This document shows, piece after piece, positions 26,694 to 37,900 of a stretch of 64,000 nt of DNA; positions within the stretch are counted from its first letter, which is position 1; each line of letters starts with the position of its first letter. The stretch is from a bacterium (lineage in GTDB: Bacteria; Bacillota; Bacilli; Lactobacillales; Streptococcaceae). The notes under the pieces were generated by a model. It was not told the origin of the DNA and ran no database searches. It saw nothing but the letters and a program-made list of their open reading frames with translations. The DNA is taken from NCBI GenBank assembly GCA_905221545.1, contig CAJNDO010000011.1, positions 4,275-68,274 of the forward strand, given 5' to 3'. Made by a program: the position numbers and the translations under genes.

Positions 26694-26921
26694 TTATTCA
26701 AATTCTTCTTTCCCAATCCATACAGACGGGTAATGTTCCAATGAATTAAGGTCTGTATCTAGTGACAAGTCATAAATTGCTAAATAGTTTTCAGGATATT
26801 GAGCAACCAGCTCTTCATATTTGGCCTTTACCTTTTCGTGATCACTACTAGCATACAAGACTTCAACGACTGCTCCAGTCTTATCTTTTTCTACAAAAGC
26901 ATTAACAATAATTTGTATCAT
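26694..26921 (-). CDS. Small conserved hypothetical protein, 75 aa
   Basis: 75 residues, acidic, no signal peptide or membrane segment, ending WIGKEEFE. It lies 9 bp after purK and before purB in the same direction, as SP_0055 does in pneumococcus, so it is probably part of the purE-K-B transcription unit. The compact alpha/beta composition suggests a small soluble protein. No function is known to me. Confidence 0.7.
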   Translation of the reverse strand: MIQIIVNAFVEKDKTGAVVEVLYASSDHEKVKAKYEELVAQYPENYLAIYDLSLDTDLNSLEHYPSVWIGKEEFE

Positions 26922-26930
26922 AGGCTTGTC

Positions 26931-28022
26931 CTAAAAATCAATCCCTTTTCCAAACTCAACCACGCTATCTGGCACATCACTAAACACAGTCACATGCCCC
27001 ATTTTGCGGTTGTGCTTCGCTTCTATTTTACCATACATGTGGAGGTGGGCGCTTGGATTTTCTGTGACATATTTTTCAGCGACCTCGACATGCTGGCCGA
27101 GAACATTGAGCATGACGGCAGGTGCATGTAGTTTGATGGCTGGCAATGGTGCTCCCAGAACACCCAAGATATGGGTGTCAAACTGTGAAAAATCACAAGC
27201 TTCAATTGAATAGTGACCTGAGTTATGTGGGCGTGGGGCGATTTCGTTGACAATGATGTCATCAGCTGTCGCAAACATTTCCACACAAAGTGTTCCAGAC
27301 AAGTTTAGTTGTTCTGCAATTCGCACTGCCATGACTTTAGCTTTTTCAGCTAGACTATCAGAAATGCGAGCTGGCACGATGGTCTTAGACAAGATATTGT
27401 TGCGGTGGATATTTTCCTGAACTGGGAATACCGTCACATCCTTGCCATTTCCTGAGACGATAACAGAAATTTCAAGGTCAAAATTGACGAATTCTTCCAA
27501 AACGCAGTCTGCTGAGTCTGCTAGCGCATAGGCTTCTGCCAAGTCTGCTTCTGAACGAATAACCTTTTGACCATGGCCATCGTAACCACCGGTCGCTGTC
27601 TTGAGAACATAGTTTTTAGACAGGTCAATATCTGACAAATCTTGACTTGAAGTCACAACCTTGTAGGGTGCAACTGTCACTTGAGCCTTGTTTGCAAGAA
27701 AGTCCTTTTCAAAAATACGATTTTGTGAAATGCGGAGCAGGTCCGTTCCTTGAGGAAGCTGACCATCTTTGATAACAGCATCCTGACCGTCAGCGTCGAC
27801 ATTTTCAAATTCATAAGTGAGAACATCACATCGATCTGCCAACTGACGGAGGGCATCCACATCGTTATATGGTGCCACAATGATTTCCGCCACGCGAGAG
27901 GCCGGGCAATCAGCCGCAGGATCCAGAGCGATAACCTTGTGGCCCATGTAGATAGCAGAAATAGCCATCATTTGACCTAGCTGGCCACCACCGATAATTC
28001 CGATTGTTTTAGATGAGCTCAT
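26931..28022 (-). CDS. purK: N5-carboxyaminoimidazole ribonucleotide synthase
   Basis: 363 residues. Nucleotide-binding start [16 protein letters not shown], then the ATP-grasp fold ([48 protein letters not shown]). It makes N5-CAIR from AIR, bicarbonate and ATP. Start at 28022 (MSSSKTIGI) overlaps purE by 14 bp; the longer frame to 28061 lies inside purE. Confidence 0.96.
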   Translation of the reverse strand: MSSSKTIGIIGGGQLGQMMAISAIYMGHKVIALDPAADCPASRVAEIIVAPYNDVDALRQLADRCDVLTYEFENVDADGQDAVIKDGQLPQGTDLLRISQNRIFEKDFLANKAQVTVAPYKVVTSSQDLSDIDLSKNYVLKTATGGYDGHGQKVIRSEADLAEAYALADSADCVLEEFVNFDLEISVIVSGNGKDVTVFPVQENIHRNNILSKTIVPARISDSLAEKAKVMAVRIAEQLNLSGTLCVEMFATADDIIVNEIAPRPHNSGHYSIEACDFSQFDTHILGVLGAPLPAIKLHAPAVMLNVLGQHVEVAEKYVTENPSAHLHMYGKIEAKHNRKMGHVTVFSDVPDSVVEFGKGIDF

Positions 28023-28500
28023 TTGTAGACTCCTCTGCAATTTTTCCTTGTTCTTCTGCAAAATCTGCCAAAGCTGTCGCGATAGCCTGATCTTCTACTG
28101 AAAGAAGACGGAGGGCAAAGAGGGCAGCATTAGTCGCACCAGCTTCCCCGATAGCCATCGTCGCAACCGGTACGCCACCCGGCATCTGCACGATAGAGTA
28201 GAGTGAATCCACGCCACTAAGAGCACGCGATTTGACAGGCACCCCGATGACAGGAAGGGTTGTTTTAGCAGCCACCATACCTGGCAAATGGGCTGCGCCT
28301 CCAGCACCTGCGATGATGACCTTAATACCACAGCTACGGGCTTCTTCTGCATGCTTGAACATGAGGTCTGGTGTGCGGTGGGCAGATACAACCTTCTTTT
28401 CGTAAGCAACGCTGAAGCGGTCTAGGACTTCGGCGGTTTTTTGCATGGTTGCCCAGTCGGATTTTGAGCCCATGATGATGGAAATAATTGGTTTGGTCAT
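28009..28500 (-). CDS. purE: N5-CAIR mutase
   Basis: 163 residues. [20 protein letters not shown] and [15 protein letters not shown] are the class I PurE motifs; the His in SAHR acts in the carboxyl shift. It converts N5-CAIR to CAIR, working with PurK. First gene of purE-purK-(orf)-purB, preceded by a 230-bp structured leader. Confidence 0.96.
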   Translation of the reverse strand: MTKPIISIIMGSKSDWATMQKTAEVLDRFSVAYEKKVVSAHRTPDLMFKHAEEARSCGIKVIIAGAGGAAHLPGMVAAKTTLPVIGVPVKSRALSGVDSLYSIVQMPGGVPVATMAIGEAGATNAALFALRLLSVEDQAIATALADFAEEQGKIAEESTNELI

Positions 28501-28731
28501 AATTTTCCTTTCTTTTTTCAATCACCTTAGGTTGTGAGGGACGGCAACAGCCACCAAAGGTGTCTCATGCCTAAATTGGAAGCCCAAAGTCTTCCAATTT
28601 CTCTGAACAATTGGATTGTCATCCAATCGTTCTTTCACAGCGGAGGTGATTGTTCTATATTAGCTCTCTAACGCTCGCAAGTTATGCGACAATTATTGTA
28701 CTTTGCGACTGCGTCGCTTTTTCTTATATCT
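28501..28731 (-). promoter_or_regulatory. Structured intergenic region before purE
   Basis: Between purD and purE I see several inverted repeats: GCGACGCAGTCGC (just after purD), ATTGGATGACAATCCAAT, and AATTGGAAGACTTTGGGCTTCCAATT, followed by a GACACC/GGTG-containing stem and GAAAGGAAAATT before the ATG. No purine riboswitch core is recognised. It could terminate purD transcripts and regulate purE; function unknown. Confidence 0.45.
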
Positions 28732-29994
28732 TTATCTAATTGCCTTACTTCCGATATCTTTTCGGTAAAAGAGGCCTTCTGTTTTTTGTTGGGAGAGTTC
28801 TTGGTAGATGGTTTCTTGGGCTTCTTTGACGGTGTCGGCTGTGGTGACGAGCATATAGACTCGTCCACCGTTTGATAGCAGTGCTCTGCTATTTTCCGAA
28901 AACTTAGCCCCTGCATAGTAGGTGATGATATCTCCCTCGGTTTTGGCTGGCAACTTGACACCTTTTTCGTAATCTAGCGGGTATCCCTTGGATGCGACAA
29001 CCACACCCAGAGTCACACCCTTGTCGTTCCACGTAATGTTTGGCTCCTTACCATCGAGGATATCCGTGATATTTTGCGCAAAATCAGAGGTTAATCGAGG
29101 TAGAATAATCTGAGTTTCAGGATCTCCGAAACGAGCGTTGAACTCAATGACTTTCGGTCCATCTGCTGTTAAGATAAGCCCTGCGTAAAGGACACCAAGA
29201 TACGGACGACCTTCTTTGATCATCCCTTCAAGAACTGGCTTGACAATAGTCTCGACCGCTGTGTCAACCACGCTCTGTGGCAAGTGAGGAACTGGCGCAT
29301 AGGCACCCATCCCGCCAGTGTTAGGCCCCTTATCGCCATCGTAGGCACGTTTGTGGTCCTGAGCCGTTGGCATGATGTAGAATTTGTCCCCATTGACAAA
29401 GGCAAAGAGAGAGAACTCTTCTCCGTCAAGGAATTCCTCGATAACAACACGCGCACCAGAGTCCCCAAATTTATTGTCTAAGAGCATCTCGTGAGCGGCT
29501 TCTACTGCTTGCTCTACTGTCTCAGCAACAACGACACCTTTCCCAAGTGCCAAACCATCCGCCTTGACGACAATTGGAGCGCCTTTCTCCTCGATATAAG
29601 CCTTAGCCTCCCCGAAATCTGAAAATGTGCCGTAGGCTGCTGTCGGAACGTCGTATTTAACCATGATTTCCTTGGCAAAATCCTTGGACCACTCCAGCTC
29701 CGCTGCAGCCCTAGTCGGACCAAAAGCCTTGAGCCCAGCTGTATTAAAATCATCCACAATCCCAGCCGCAAGGGCGTCATCTGGACCAATGAAGGACCAA
29801 GCAATATCGTTGGCTTTTGCAAACTCAATCAATTTAGAATGTTCGGAAATAGAAATGTCCACCAATTCCAGACCATCCAGAGTCATTCCGTCATTTCCAG
29901 GAGCTACAAAGACTTGTTCAACGCCTTTTGATTCAAGCAACTTCTTAGCAATCGCATGTTCACGACCACCAGAACCGACAACTAACAGTTTCAT
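28732..29994 (-). CDS. purD: Phosphoribosylamine-glycine ligase
   Basis: 420 residues. KLLVVGSGGREHAIAKKL start, ATP-grasp with VVKADGLALGKGVVVA, GPNTGGMGAYAP and EFNARFGDPETQ. It joins glycine to phosphoribosylamine. Unlike the genes around it, it has its own promoter and stands alone between purH and purE. Confidence 0.97.
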   Translation of the reverse strand: MKLLVVGSGGREHAIAKKLLESKGVEQVFVAPGNDGMTLDGLELVDISISEHSKLIEFAKANDIAWSFIGPDDALAAGIVDDFNTAGLKAFGPTRAAAELEWSKDFAKEIMVKYDVPTAAYGTFSDFGEAKAYIEEKGAPIVVKADGLALGKGVVVAETVEQAVEAAHEMLLDNKFGDSGARVVIEEFLDGEEFSLFAFVNGDKFYIMPTAQDHKRAYDGDKGPNTGGMGAYAPVPHLPQSVVDTAVETIVKPVLEGMIKEGRPYLGVLYAGLILTADGPKVIEFNARFGDPETQIILPRLTSDFAQNITDILDGKEPNITWNDKGVTLGVVVASKGYPLDYEKGVKLPAKTEGDIITYYAGAKFSENSRALLSNGGRVYMLVTTADTVKEAQETIYQELSQQKTEGLFYRKDIGSKAIR

Positions 29995-30026
29995 CTCACA
30001 ACCTCTTTTACGAATTATTTAATAAC

Positions 30027-30050
30027 ATTATATCACAAACGTTCGTATTA
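30027..30050 (-). promoter_or_regulatory. purD promoter with possible PurR box
   Basis: TGATATAAT extended -10 (TATAAT at 30027-30032). Just upstream, AATACGAACGTTT contains CGAAC, the core of the streptococcal/lactococcal PurR box (AWWWCCGAACWWT), with mismatches outside the core. Confidence 0.45.
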
Positions 30051-30075
30051 ATCTTCTTTCACTTAGCATTTTAAG

Positions 30076-30109
30076 ACAAAAAAGGAAAGAAACTGTTTTC
30101 TTCCCTTTC
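30076..30109 (-). terminator. Terminator of the purC-purH unit
   Basis: AAAGGGAAGAAA/TTTCTTTCCTTT stem followed by a T-run, right after purH. Confidence 0.75.
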
Positions 30110-30115
30110 ATCTTC

Positions 30116-31663
30116 TTAATGTCTAAAATGTCTCACGCCTGTGAAGACCATAGTCAAGCCGTATTTATCCGCAGCTTCGATAGACTCTTGGTCACGGACT
30201 GAGCCTCCAGGCTGGATGATGGCCTTGATTCCTGCTTTGGCAATTTCTTCCACGTTATCCGCAAATGGGAAGAAGGCATCAGAAGCAAGTACAGCGCCGT
30301 CAAGGCGGTCTTTAGCTTGGTCAATGGCGATGCGAACAGAAGCTACACGGTTAGTTTGTCCTGGTCCCACACCAAGTGTCATGTGGTCATTGGTCACAAT
30401 GATCCCGTTTGATTTCACATACTTGATGGCTTTCCAAGCAAACTCAAGTGCTGTCGCTTCTGTCTCAGTTGGTTGGCGCTTGGTCACCACCTGCCAGTCA
30501 GCTGGGCTTTCTTTGATCACGTCTTGGTTTTGCACAAGAAGTCCACCAACCACACCTGTGTATTCTCCTTCCACTTCGCTAGCCTCTTGAGCGTCAAATG
30601 GCAAGGCAAGGATACGCAAGTTTTTCTTTTTGTTGGTCAAAATGGCTAGCGCTTCATCCGTATAGCTTGGTGCGATGATGATTTCAAGGAAAACGCCGTG
30701 CATCTTCTCAGCAGTCGCAGCATCCACCTCACGGTTAAGAACGACGATTCCACCGAAGATAGACACTGGGTCAGACTCATAAGCGTAATCCCAAGCAGTT
30801 TCGATATCATCAGCTTGACCGATACCACATGGATTCATGTGTTTGAGGGCCACAACTGTTGGATGATCTTTGAAGTCACGAATGATACGGATAGCCGCAT
30901 CCGCATCACGGATATTATTAAAGGACAATTCCTTACCGTTGAGCTGTTTTGCTGAAGCAATCGAGTAGTCAGTCGGCAAGGCTTTTTGGTAAAAGTCCGC
31001 ATCTTGTTGAGGGTTTTCCCCATAACGCATTGGTTGCTTGAGGTCATAGGTCAAGGTCAGCTTTTCAGGTTTACTTTCTCCCACTTGAGCTGTGAAATAC
31101 TCTGCAATCAAGGCATCATAAGCCGCTGTGTGACGGAAAACCTTAGCTGCCAAACGTTGACGCGTTTCGTAAGTCGTTTCACCATTGGCTGACAACTCGT
31201 CCAAAACCACTGTATAGTCAGCAGGGTCTACCACAACTGTCACGCTAGCGTGGTTTTTAGCCGCTGAACGAAGCATAGATGGCCCACCGATATCGATATT
31301 CTCCACCGCATCCGCGTAAGTCACGTCTAGTTTGAGAATGGTTTCCTTGAAAGGATAGAGGTTGACCACTACAAGATCGATAAGCTCGATTTGATTGTCC
31401 TTGGCTGCTTCCAAGTGGCTATCGAGGTCACGACGAGCGAGCAGCCCCCCGTGGATATTTGGATGAAGGGTCTTGACACGACCGTCCATCATCTCTGGAA
31501 AACCAGTCACATCATCAATCGCAATGGTCTCCACCCCAGCATTATCAAGGGCAACCTTGGTTCCACCTGTCGAGATAATCTCCCAACCAAGTTTTTTAAG
31601 TTCTTGGGCAAATTCAACAATGCCCGCTTTGTCTGAGACGCTGATTAAGGCGCGTTTAGTCAT
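30116..31663 (-). CDS. purH: Bifunctional AICAR formyltransferase/IMP cyclohydrolase
   Basis: 515 residues, standard length. The N-terminal MGS-like cyclohydrolase domain (about 1-140: [30 protein letters not shown]) precedes the AICAR transformylase domain ([38 protein letters not shown]). It does the last two steps to IMP. Start at 31663 after AAAGGAAGTAAC. Preceded by a tiny membrane-protein gene. Confidence 0.97.
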   Translation of the reverse strand: MTKRALISVSDKAGIVEFAQELKKLGWEIISTGGTKVALDNAGVETIAIDDVTGFPEMMDGRVKTLHPNIHGGLLARRDLDSHLEAAKDNQIELIDLVVVNLYPFKETILKLDVTYADAVENIDIGGPSMLRSAAKNHASVTVVVDPADYTVVLDELSANGETTYETRQRLAAKVFRHTAAYDALIAEYFTAQVGESKPEKLTLTYDLKQPMRYGENPQQDADFYQKALPTDYSIASAKQLNGKELSFNNIRDADAAIRIIRDFKDHPTVVALKHMNPCGIGQADDIETAWDYAYESDPVSIFGGIVVLNREVDAATAEKMHGVFLEIIIAPSYTDEALAILTNKKKNLRILALPFDAQEASEVEGEYTGVVGGLLVQNQDVIKESPADWQVVTKRQPTETEATALEFAWKAIKYVKSNGIIVTNDHMTLGVGPGQTNRVASVRIAIDQAKDRLDGAVLASDAFFPFADNVEEIAKAGIKAIIQPGGSVRDQESIEAADKYGLTMVFTGVRHFRH

Positions 31664-31689
31664 GTTACTTCCTTTCATTTTCAAACTCT

Positions 31690-31863
31690 CTACTTAGGCA
31701 ATTTTCTTTTCATAAAGTATAGGGAGACGATTACCAAGACTCCTAAAATCACTGTCAGTAAAAATCTCCCCCAATAGGGAAACTCTGGGAAGAAGAAATT
31801 TACCAGTAAACGTAGAACGATTACCAAGCTAATCAAAGCAAATGTTTCCAACCATTTTTTCAT
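31690..31863 (-). CDS. Small membrane protein between purN and purH, 57 aa
   Basis: 57 residues ([20 protein letters not shown] at the start, ending MKRKLPK) with two hydrophobic segments (about 7-24 and 33-50) and a basic tail. Its ATG follows directly on the purN stop (TAAATG), so translation is coupled, and purH starts 26 bp after it. It lies where pneumococcal maps place a VanZ-like gene but is much shorter and may be a shortened or different gene. Function unknown. Confidence 0.65.
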   Translation of the reverse strand: MKKWLETFALISLVIVLRLLVNFFFPEFPYWGRFLLTVILGVLVIVSLYFMKRKLPK

Positions 31864-32409
31864 TTATTTGTCCAACAATTCTCTAATAACCTCTGGATAC
31901 AACTTATACTCTGCCTCATGAATTCGTTCTTCAAAGCTGTCAATGGTATCATCAGCAAGCCGTGGCACACGCACTTGTTTGATGACCTTGCCTGTATCCA
32001 CACCTGAGTCCACCCAGTGAATGGTCACACCACTTTCAGAGACACCAGCCTGCCAAGCATCCTCGATGCCATGAGCTCCTGGAAATTCTGGCAGATAGGC
32101 TGGATGAATGTTGACAATCCGACCTTCATAGGCTGCCAATAAGGTTGGCCCAACGATTTTCATATAGCCGGCGAGGCAAACCAAGCCAATCTGGTGTTCT
32201 TCCAAGAGTTCGACAAGAGCTGCTTCGTAGTCTGCCTTGCTCTCAAACTCCTTGAGTTCAAAAGCATAGGATAGGACACCAAGCTTTTCTGCACGTTCAA
32301 GCAAATAGGCGTCACGATGGTCTGAAAAGACAAACTCCACTGGAAATTCTTCAGCAATCACCTGAAAATTTGAGCCGTTACCAGAGGCAAAAACCGCTAT
32401 TTTTTTCAT
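31864..32409 (-). CDS. purN: Phosphoribosylglycinamide formyltransferase
   Basis: 181 residues. [16 protein letters not shown] start, [11 protein letters not shown], and [15 protein letters not shown] with the catalytic His; Asp in [10 protein letters not shown]. It transfers formyl from 10-formyl-THF to GAR. It overlaps purM by 4 bp (ATGA). Confidence 0.96.
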   Translation of the reverse strand: MKKIAVFASGNGSNFQVIAEEFPVEFVFSDHRDAYLLERAEKLGVLSYAFELKEFESKADYEAALVELLEEHQIGLVCLAGYMKIVGPTLLAAYEGRIVNIHPAYLPEFPGAHGIEDAWQAGVSESGVTIHWVDSGVDTGKVIKQVRVPRLADDTIDSFEERIHEAEYKLYPEVIRELLDK

Positions 32410-33428
32410 TTGATGATGACACTTTCGTTTTCTTTCTTGACGATGCGACCAATTTCATAGACTGGTTCATCCAGCAATTCCTTGACACGATCTACATTTT
32501 CAGGGCTAACTGCCAGCATGAGTCCCACACCCATATTGAAGATTTCAAACATTTCTTCATGCTTGATTTCACCGTATTTTTCAAGGGCTTTAAAGATTGG
32601 TAAAACTGGTACCTTGCTTTCCTCAATCTCAGCAGCCAGGTCAGCTGCAAACATACGAGGGACATTTTCGATAAAGCCACCACCAGTGATGTGGGCAATG
32701 CCGTTGACCAACTCTTCCTTGATGAGTGGCAAAACAGCCTTGACATAGATACGAGTCGGCTCAAGAAGAACTTCCTTAAGTTTCTTGCCTTCCAATTCTG
32801 GTAAGACTTCCTCACCCGTGTAGTCCGCAAAGACACGACGAACGAGTGAGTAACCATTTGAGTGAATCCCACTTGAAGCAAGTCCAAGAATCACATCACC
32901 TTCAGCTACTTTTGAACCGTCTATGATTTGAGATTTTTCAGCCACACCGACTGCAAAACCAGCTAGATCGTAGTCATCTGCGCCGTACATACCAGGCATT
33001 TCAGCTGTTTCCCCACCAATGAGGGCAGCACCTGCCTGCACACAGCCTTCTGCCACACCAGCAACCACTTGTTCTAGTTTAGCTGGTTCATTCTTGCCAG
33101 TTGCCACATAGTCGAGGAAATAGAGGGGCTCCGCACCTGCAGCAATAATGTCGTTGACACACATGGCCACACAGTCCTGACCGATGGTATCATGCTTGTC
33201 GTACTTAATTGCCAGCATGAGCTTGGTTCCAACACCGTCAGTCCCTGAAATCAAGACGGGCTCTTTGACACCTGTTTTTGAAAGGTCAAACATACCACCA
33301 AAACCACCAAGAGCTCCCATGACACCTGCACGCTCCGTACGAGCCACGTGCTTTTTGATCCGTTCAACAACTTCATAACCCGCTTCAACATCCACACCAG
33401 ATTGAGCGTATGCATTCTTATTTGTCAT
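32406..33428 (-). CDS. purM: Phosphoribosylformylglycinamidine cyclo-ligase
   Basis: 340 residues. [19 protein letters not shown] start, [11 protein letters not shown] (ATP site), [11 protein letters not shown] and the C-terminal AIRS domain ([25 protein letters not shown]). It makes AIR from FGAM using ATP. Between purF and purN in the main purine operon. Confidence 0.97.
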   Translation of the reverse strand: MTNKNAYAQSGVDVEAGYEVVERIKKHVARTERAGVMGALGGFGGMFDLSKTGVKEPVLISGTDGVGTKLMLAIKYDKHDTIGQDCVAMCVNDIIAAGAEPLYFLDYVATGKNEPAKLEQVVAGVAEGCVQAGAALIGGETAEMPGMYGADDYDLAGFAVGVAEKSQIIDGSKVAEGDVILGLASSGIHSNGYSLVRRVFADYTGEEVLPELEGKKLKEVLLEPTRIYVKAVLPLIKEELVNGIAHITGGGFIENVPRMFAADLAAEIEESKVPVLPIFKALEKYGEIKHEEMFEIFNMGVGLMLAVSPENVDRVKELLDEPVYEIGRIVKKENESVIIK

Positions 33429-33467
33429 TTGTTTATTCCTTTTCTTTTATGAAGAATCTTCAGTCGG

Positions 33468-34910
33468 CTACTTGTAAAAACTAGTCTTTTCTTCCAAACT
33501 TCGACGATAGTCTTCCTCATAGTCGTAGAGAGGTGTTGGGTAGTCACCGTCAAAGTAAGCGACACAGAGACCACCATTTGGTGCGTCTGTTTCAATACCA
33601 ATCGAATCAATCAATCCCTCAACAGAAAGATAGGTCAGGCTATCCGCACCAATGATTTGGCGAGTTTCTTCGACCGTATGATTGGCCGCAATCAGCTCCT
33701 GACGGGTCTGGATATCAATCCCGTAGAAGCACGGATAAGCTAGCGCTGGACTGCCAATAGCAACGTGAACCTCAGTTGCACCCGCTTCTTTCAAGAGCTG
33801 AACGATACGACGAGAGGTTGTTCCACGAACAATAGAATCATCCACCATCACTACACGTTTGCCTTTAACAACGCCTGAAACAGCAGACAATTTCATCCGC
33901 ACCCCTTGCTCCCGCAATTCTTGAGTTGGTTGGATAAAGGTACGTTGCGTGTATTGATTCTTGATAAGTCCCATTTCGTTTGGCAACCCAGACTCCTCTG
34001 CAAATCCCATAGCTGCGCTGAGGGAAGAATTGGGCACACCGACCACAATATCTGCCTCATGCTTAAATTCACGCGCCAATTGGGCACCCATACGTTTACG
34101 AGCTGTATGGACATTAACGCCATGGATGTTAGAGTCAGGACGGGCAAAATAGATATACTCCATAGAGCAAATCGCCAACTGGGTTTCATCTGTATAGCTG
34201 TCATACTGGATGCCCTTGTCATCAATGATCACAATCTCACCTGGCTTCAAATCACGAATCCATTCAGCACCAATGACTTCAAAAGCGCAGGTTTCAGAGG
34301 AAACAACCACCGCTCCATTAGCCATTTCCCCGATAGAAAGCGGACGGAAACCATTTGGGTCAAGAGCAGCAATCAACTTGTCCTCAAACAGCAGGATATA
34401 AGCAAAGCCACCTTTGACAAGGCTGAGCGCCTCCTTGATTTTGCCCATCAGGCTAGGATTGTGACTACGACGAATGAGGTGAGCCAAGATTTCCGAGTCT
34501 GAAGTCGCGCTGAAAATCGCTCCTCTTTCTTCCAATTCCTTCTTGAGAGAGGCCGCATTGGTCAGATTTCCATTATGAGCCAATCCAAACTGCATATCGT
34601 GAAAACGGAAGAGAAAGGGCTGAATGTTATCTACAGAAGCTTCGCCAGCAGTCGCATAACGTACATGCCCAATCGCACCAGTTCCAGTTAATTTATCTAA
34701 GTTAGCAGGATTTCTGAAGACTTCTGATAGAAGCCCCATATCGCGATGGCGCTTCAATTGTCCTTGGTCATTAGAGAGGATTCCTGCCCCCTCCTGACCA
34801 CGGTGCTGAAGACTGTGGAGACCAAAGTAGGTCAATTTGGCAGCATCTGGATGCCCCCAGATACCGAAAACACCACATTCTTCATTAAGAGATTTTACTT
34901 CGTATGTCAT
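33468..34910 (-). CDS. purF: Amidophosphoribosyltransferase
   Basis: 480 residues. An 11-residue propeptide precedes the glutaminase nucleophile Cys12 (NEECGVFGIWG). The PRPP loop is RVVMVDDSIVRGTTSRRIV in the C-terminal phosphoribosyltransferase domain. First committed step of purine synthesis. No [4Fe-4S] ligand pattern was checked in detail. 12 bp after purL. Confidence 0.97.
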   Translation of the reverse strand: MTYEVKSLNEECGVFGIWGHPDAAKLTYFGLHSLQHRGQEGAGILSNDQGQLKRHRDMGLLSEVFRNPANLDKLTGTGAIGHVRYATAGEASVDNIQPFLFRFHDMQFGLAHNGNLTNAASLKKELEERGAIFSATSDSEILAHLIRRSHNPSLMGKIKEALSLVKGGFAYILLFEDKLIAALDPNGFRPLSIGEMANGAVVVSSETCAFEVIGAEWIRDLKPGEIVIIDDKGIQYDSYTDETQLAICSMEYIYFARPDSNIHGVNVHTARKRMGAQLAREFKHEADIVVGVPNSSLSAAMGFAEESGLPNEMGLIKNQYTQRTFIQPTQELREQGVRMKLSAVSGVVKGKRVVMVDDSIVRGTTSRRIVQLLKEAGATEVHVAIGSPALAYPCFYGIDIQTRQELIAANHTVEETRQIIGADSLTYLSVEGLIDSIGIETDAPNGGLCVAYFDGDYPTPLYDYEEDYRRSLEEKTSFYK

Positions 34911-34922
34911 TTTTTATACCTT

Positions 34923-37900
34923 TTATTTCCCTGTGAAATAACGCACCGCTGACGCGAATAGGTGCTGGTCTTTATTTCCTGGAATATTTTGGAAAAGACC
35001 GTCTTCATAACGTTCTGAGTGTCCCATCTTACCGATGATTTGACCGTTCTTGCTGGTAATTCCTTCGATGGCATTTACCGAACCATTCGGATTGTACTTA
35101 GAGTCCATACTTGGTTTGCCGTCAAAGGCAACATATTGGCTGAAAATTTGTCCATTGTCACGGAGCTCCGCAAATTCCTCAGCCGTCACAACAAATTTCC
35201 CTTCACCGTGCGAAACAGGAATGGCATGAATCTCACCAACTTCCACTCCAGCAAGCCATGGTGAGTTGGTATTGGCAATCCGAGTTTCCACCATCTTGGC
35301 CACGTGTTGGTTGGCATCATTGTAGAAGAGGGTTGGGCTCGTACTTCTGGCATCCTCGAAGTTTCCGTATGGAAGAAGACCTGATTTGACCAAGGCCTGG
35401 AATCCATTACAGATACCGATAATCAAGCCACCACGAGCGATAAAGCTATCAATGGCTGCACGAACTTTTTCATTGAGCAGGATATTGACGATAAACTTAG
35501 CTGATCCATCCGGCTCATCCGCGGCTGAGAAGCCACCTGCAAAGAAGAGAATGTTTGCCTTGCCGATATTGTCAACCATAGTTTCAACTGACTTGACAAT
35601 GGCTTCTTCATTCAAGGTCACGAATGGCACTAAGTTGACCTCTGCACCTTCTTTTTCGAAAGCTTTAGCTGAATCATATTCTGAGTTGGTTCCTGGGAAG
35701 ACTGGGATGTAAACCACAGGTTTTTCAATAGTTTCTTTAGCTGTGATGACTGTGTTAGAAGCGACAGCTGGCACTTCAGCCAATTCTTTAGATTGAGCAA
35801 ATTCTGTTGGATAAACTTCTTCCAGTTTTCCTTGGAAGGCACTGTCAAGTTTCTGTCCATCTAGCTTCACACCGTTGACAGTTAGTGTAAAGCATGTACT
35901 TGTTTGACCAATTTTCTCTACTCCAGCAATTTCTTCAGGCGATGTGAAGACAAATCCGCCCAATTGAGCTGTCAAAGCTGTCTCAAGCTCAGGCAAGGTC
36001 ACCTCTGCACCGATATGGTTCCCAAAGGTAGCAAGAGCCAAACTTTCAACGACACCACCGTATTTGACAGCTGATGCAGATGTCACTTTGTAAGTTGCTT
36101 GGATGGCTTCAAACTTAGCAAAGTTAGACTTAATCAAGTCAAAATCAATCTCTGCAGAGAGGGCTTGACCTGGGATGTAGTAAATATTTTCACCAGCACC
36201 CTTAAACTCAGGAGAAAGCACCTTACGGCTATCTACCGTCGTCACCCCAAATGCAACCAAGGTTGGTGGGACGGTTAATTCTTCAAAGGTACCAGACATA
36301 GAGTCCTTACCACCGATAGATGGCAAGCCAAGTTGGATTTGTGCTTCGATAGAACCTAGAAGGGCTGCTACTGGCTGACCAAAACGCTCTGCCTGTTTGT
36401 CCATGCGCTCGAAATATTCTTGGTAAGAGAAACGAGCCTTAGACCAGTTTGCGCCAGCAGCAATCAAACGAGCAGTTGCTTCGATAACCGCATAGGCAGC
36501 ACCGTGGTATGGAGACCATTCTGCTACATAAGGGTTGAAACCTTGAGCCATGACAGACGCGGTATGAGTCACACCATGCTGAACTGGCAATTTTTGCACA
36601 GAAGCCTCAGTTGGTGTGAGTTGGTAGCGACCACCAAGTGGGTGATTGACCGTTGAACGACCAACAGAGCAATCAAAGATCGTTTGCAAACCTTTTTGAC
36701 TAGTGTGGTTGAGATCAGACAGAACCGCAAGGGTATCTGCTTCAAGTGTATCAGCGCTTGTTGTACGTTCTTCTGGGAGTTTAACATCCTTGTCCACCAC
36801 CTTGGCATCGACGACCACGCGCACACCATTGGTATCAAGGAAACGACGTTCCAAGTCGACAATCGTTTCGCCATTCCAGTGCATGACAAGATTTGTTTTT
36901 TCAGTAACTGTCGCAACGACAACAGCATCAATATTTTCTTTGTTACATTCAGCAACGAATGCATCTACATCTTCAGGACGAACCACGACCGCCATCCGTT
37001 CTTGTGATTCAGAGATAGCAATTTCGGTACCATTCAAGCCTTGGTATTTAAGAGGCACTTTATTAAGGTCGATTTCAAGGCCGTCTGCCAATTCACCGAT
37101 AGCTACACAGACACCACCAGCGCCAAAGTCATTTGATTTCTTGATAAGACGAGTGACATCGCCATTACGGAAAAGGCGTTGAATCTTGCGTTCTTCGATG
37201 GCATTCCCTTTTTGAACCTCTGCACCAGCAGTCTCTACAGACTCAACCGTTTGAACCTTAGAAGACCCTGTCGCACCACCGACACCATCACGTCCAGTCT
37301 TCCCACCGAGAAGGATAATGACATCGCCCGCTTCAGGTTTTTCACGGACAACATTGCCCTTTGGAGCCGCACCAACAACTGCACCAAGTTCCATACGTTT
37401 AGCTACAAAGCCTGGGTGGAAATATTCACGGACATAAGTCGTCGCAAGCCCAATTTGGTTACCATATGAAGAATAACCATGAGCAGCTGTCTTAGAAATG
37501 ACCTGTTGTGGCAATTTCCCAGCGCGAGTTTCCGAAATTGGTGCTGTAATATCACCCGCACCAGAGATACGCATGGCTTGGTAAACGTAGGAACGGCCTG
37601 ACAACGGGTCACGAATGGCTCCACCGATACAAGTAGCCGCTCCACCAAATGGCTCAATTTCCGTTGGGTGGTTGTGGGTTTCGTTTTTAAACATGAGGAG
37701 CCAAGGTTCCTTGACACCATCAACGTCCACTTCGATTTCAACCGAGCAGGCATTGATTTCGTCAGACACCTCCATATCGTCCAAACGTCCATTAGCACGC
37801 TCATAACGACCGAAAATAGTCGCCATGTCCATCAAGGTTTGTGGTTTCTCCGAACGGCCCAACTCATCACGCATGGCAATATACTTATCATAGGTTGCCT

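Noticed and set aside
28501..28731. Purine riboswitch before purE
   Set aside because: The conserved loop and junction bases of the purine aptamer are not found; only unrelated inverted repeats.
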